DNA of 6,081 nt, from NCBI GenBank assembly GCA_035946955.1, contig DASYYE010000376.1, positions 1 through 6,081 of the forward strand, given 5' to 3'. Position 1 is the stretch's first letter. Each line of letters starts with the position of its first letter. The position numbers and the translations under genes were made by a program. The notes under the pieces were generated by a model, which saw only the letters and a list, made by a program, of their open reading frames with translations, did no database searches and was not told where the DNA came from. This stretch comes from DASYYE01 sp035946955. Lineage in GTDB: Bacteria; Actinomycetota; Actinomycetes; Streptosporangiales; Streptosporangiaceae. Positions 5,074 through 6,081 of this stretch are shown here, piece by piece.

Positions 5074-5138
5074 GTATGCGGCGATGAGCACCAGAGTCTG
5101 ACGCCGGCCCTGAGCACCCGCCCGGGTCCGGCCACGAG

Positions 5139-5157
5139 GGTCCGGTATGACCGGGCC
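5139..5157 (+). promoter_or_regulatory. Possible hairpin in the infB leader
   Basis: GGTCCGG (5139-5145) can pair with CCGGGCC (5151-5157), six Watson-Crick pairs plus one G-U, around the loop TATGA. It ends just before the weak infB ribosome binding site (GGGAG at 5162-5166). GGGTCCGG also occurs as a direct repeat at 5124-5131 and 5138-5145, so an alternative pairing is possible. A role in infB translation is inference. Confidence 0.35.
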
Positions 5158-5170
5158 GAGAGGGAGCGCA

Positions 5171-6081
5171 GTGGCGAAGGTCCGGGTATACGAGCTCGCG
5201 AAGGAGTTCGGCGTAGAGAGCAAGGCCGTAATGGCCAGGCTCCAGGAAATGGGTGAGTTCGTGCGGTCGGCGTCCTCCACGATTGAGGCACCGGTCGTCC
5301 GCAGGCTCAAGGAATCGTTCAACACACAGGCACAGCAGGGCCAGGCCAGGAAGGCCAGTGGCCCGGCTGCCGCCCCCACATCAGCGAGCGGGGTGGCTAC
5401 ACGCCCTGCCCCCACGCCACCCAAGGCACCCAGGGACCGCGCTGCGGCCAGCCCAGGGCCGGTGGCGCAAGCCCCAGTACCAGCACCAGCACCGAAGGTC
5501 AGCGACGTGACGGTCAGCGCGCCAGCGCCAGTGCCCACGCCCGCCCCACAGGCCACGCCCGCTCCGCAGGCCCCGGCCGCCGGGCAGGAGGCCGCTGCGG
5601 CGCGGCCTGCGGCAAGCGCTCAGCCGCCAGCCCCACCATCGTTCACGCCCCCGGTAGCGCAGCCTGCTCCGTCCACGCAGCGGGCACCGGGAGCCGTCCC
5701 TCGTCCTGGCGCGCGTCCCGGCCCTGGTGGCCCCGGACCGCGCCCAGGCGCACCCAGCCCGCGTCCTGGGTCTGGCGGCACGGGCGGGCCACGTCCCGGC
5801 GGCTCTGGCGGCCGCCCCAGCACACCTGGGCAAGGGTCGCGTGGTGCGCCACGTCCCGGGCCGCGCCCGGGCAACAATCCTTACAGCCAGACCGCCACAG
5901 GCATGGGCCTGCCGCCGCGGCCAGGGCAGCCACGTCCTGGCCAGACCGGGGGCCGTCCTGGTGCGCCTGGTGGCCCAAGGCCCGGTGTGCCCGGGTCCGG
6001 CCGGCCAGCCGGTGGTGACGGTCAGCGGCCAGGCGGGCCGCGTCCCGGTGGGCCACGGCCCAGTCCTTCCAGCATGCCGCC
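5171..6081 (+). CDS. infB: Translation initiation factor IF-2, N-terminal part (3' end outside window)
   Basis: IF-2 is the GTPase that brings formylmethionyl initiator tRNA to the 30S subunit and promotes subunit joining. Only the first 303 codons are present. Residues 1-48 form the IF2_N domain (VRVYELAKEFGVESKAVMAR, then GEFVRSASSTIEAPVV), typical of actinobacterial IF-2. From about 50 to 170 follows an Ala/Pro/Gln-rich linker, and from about 170 to 303 a Gly/Pro/Arg linker of collagen-like RPG repeats, interrupted by NNPYSQTATGMG at 235-246, a segment also seen in other actinobacterial IF-2 proteins. The G domain and C-terminal domains lie beyond the window edge. The GTG start at 5171 has GGGAG 4 bases upstream and is where family similarity begins. 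The gap to rnpM is 97 bases. The long disordered linker is normal in high-GC actinobacteria. Confidence 0.95.
   Translation, partial: MAKVRVYELAKEFGVESKAVMARLQEMGEFVRSASSTIEAPVVRRLKESFNTQAQQGQARKASGPAAAPTSASGVATRPAPTPPKAPRDRAAASPGPVAQAPVPAPAPKVSDVTVSAPAPVPTPAPQATPAPQAPAAGQEAAAARPAASAQPPAPPSFTPPVAQPAPSTQRAPGAVPRPGARPGPGGPGPRPGAPSPRPGSGGTGGPRPGGSGGRPSTPGQGSRGAPRPGPRPGNNPYSQTATGMGLPPRPGQPRPGQTGGRPGAPGGPRPGVPGSGRPAGGDGQRPGGPRPGGPRPSPSSMP

Noticed and set aside
5050..5556. 168-residue minus-strand Gly/Ala-rich open frame opposite infB
   Set aside because: It is the reverse reading of the Ala/Pro-rich IF-2 linker; composition alone explains the open frame.

Overview
This is a window of very GC-rich DNA with actinobacterial gene content: GTG starts, a HelD-type RNA polymerase ATPase, a helix-turn-helix/DUF5753 regulator, and the conserved order rimP-nusA-rnpM(ylxR)-infB with two ferritin-like (DUF4439-type) genes diverging from rimP. 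The same arrangement flanks rimP in mycobacteria, but the DUF5753 regulator suggests a filamentous or related actinomycete rather than a mycobacterium. The genus cannot be named from this window.

Layout. Positions 1-522 (+) hold the last 173 codons of a UvrD-like ATPase of the HelD/HelR type. Its 3' end overlaps by 14 bases the convergent gene 509-1363 (-), a 284-residue XRE-family regulator with a DUF5753 domain. Diverging from the regulator is a 112-residue tryptophan-rich small protein of unknown function (1496-1834, +), separated from it by a 132-base, locally AT-rich control region. The small gene ends inside a 47-base nested inverted repeat. Next come two minus-strand ferritin-like genes joined by an ATGA overlap: a Tat-type lipoprotein (2290-2778) and a cytoplasmic partner (1862-2293). 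A 213-base divergent intergenic region separates them from rimP (2992-3636), nusA (3626-4666), rnpM/ylxR (4681-5073) and the first 303 codons of infB (5171-6081, cut by the window edge).

How the genes work together. The rimP-nusA-rnpM-infB block is the housekeeping transcription/translation operon: 30S maturation, transcription elongation and termination control, RNase P modulation, and initiator tRNA delivery. The regulator plus small protein look like an accessory module inserted beside these core genes. The pair resembles the actinomycete WhiJ/Scr1-type regulator-plus-small-partner arrangement, but the partner is not a recognisable DUF397 protein.

The part most worth a second look is the regulator/small-protein module. 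The pentamer TTACT (either strand) occurs four times by eye in the whole window, twice in the control region and twice in the terminal hairpin of the small gene, which suggests a shared recognition element on both sides of that gene. No RNA genes, CRISPR arrays or insertion sequences were seen, and no gap longer than 300 bases lacks a gene.
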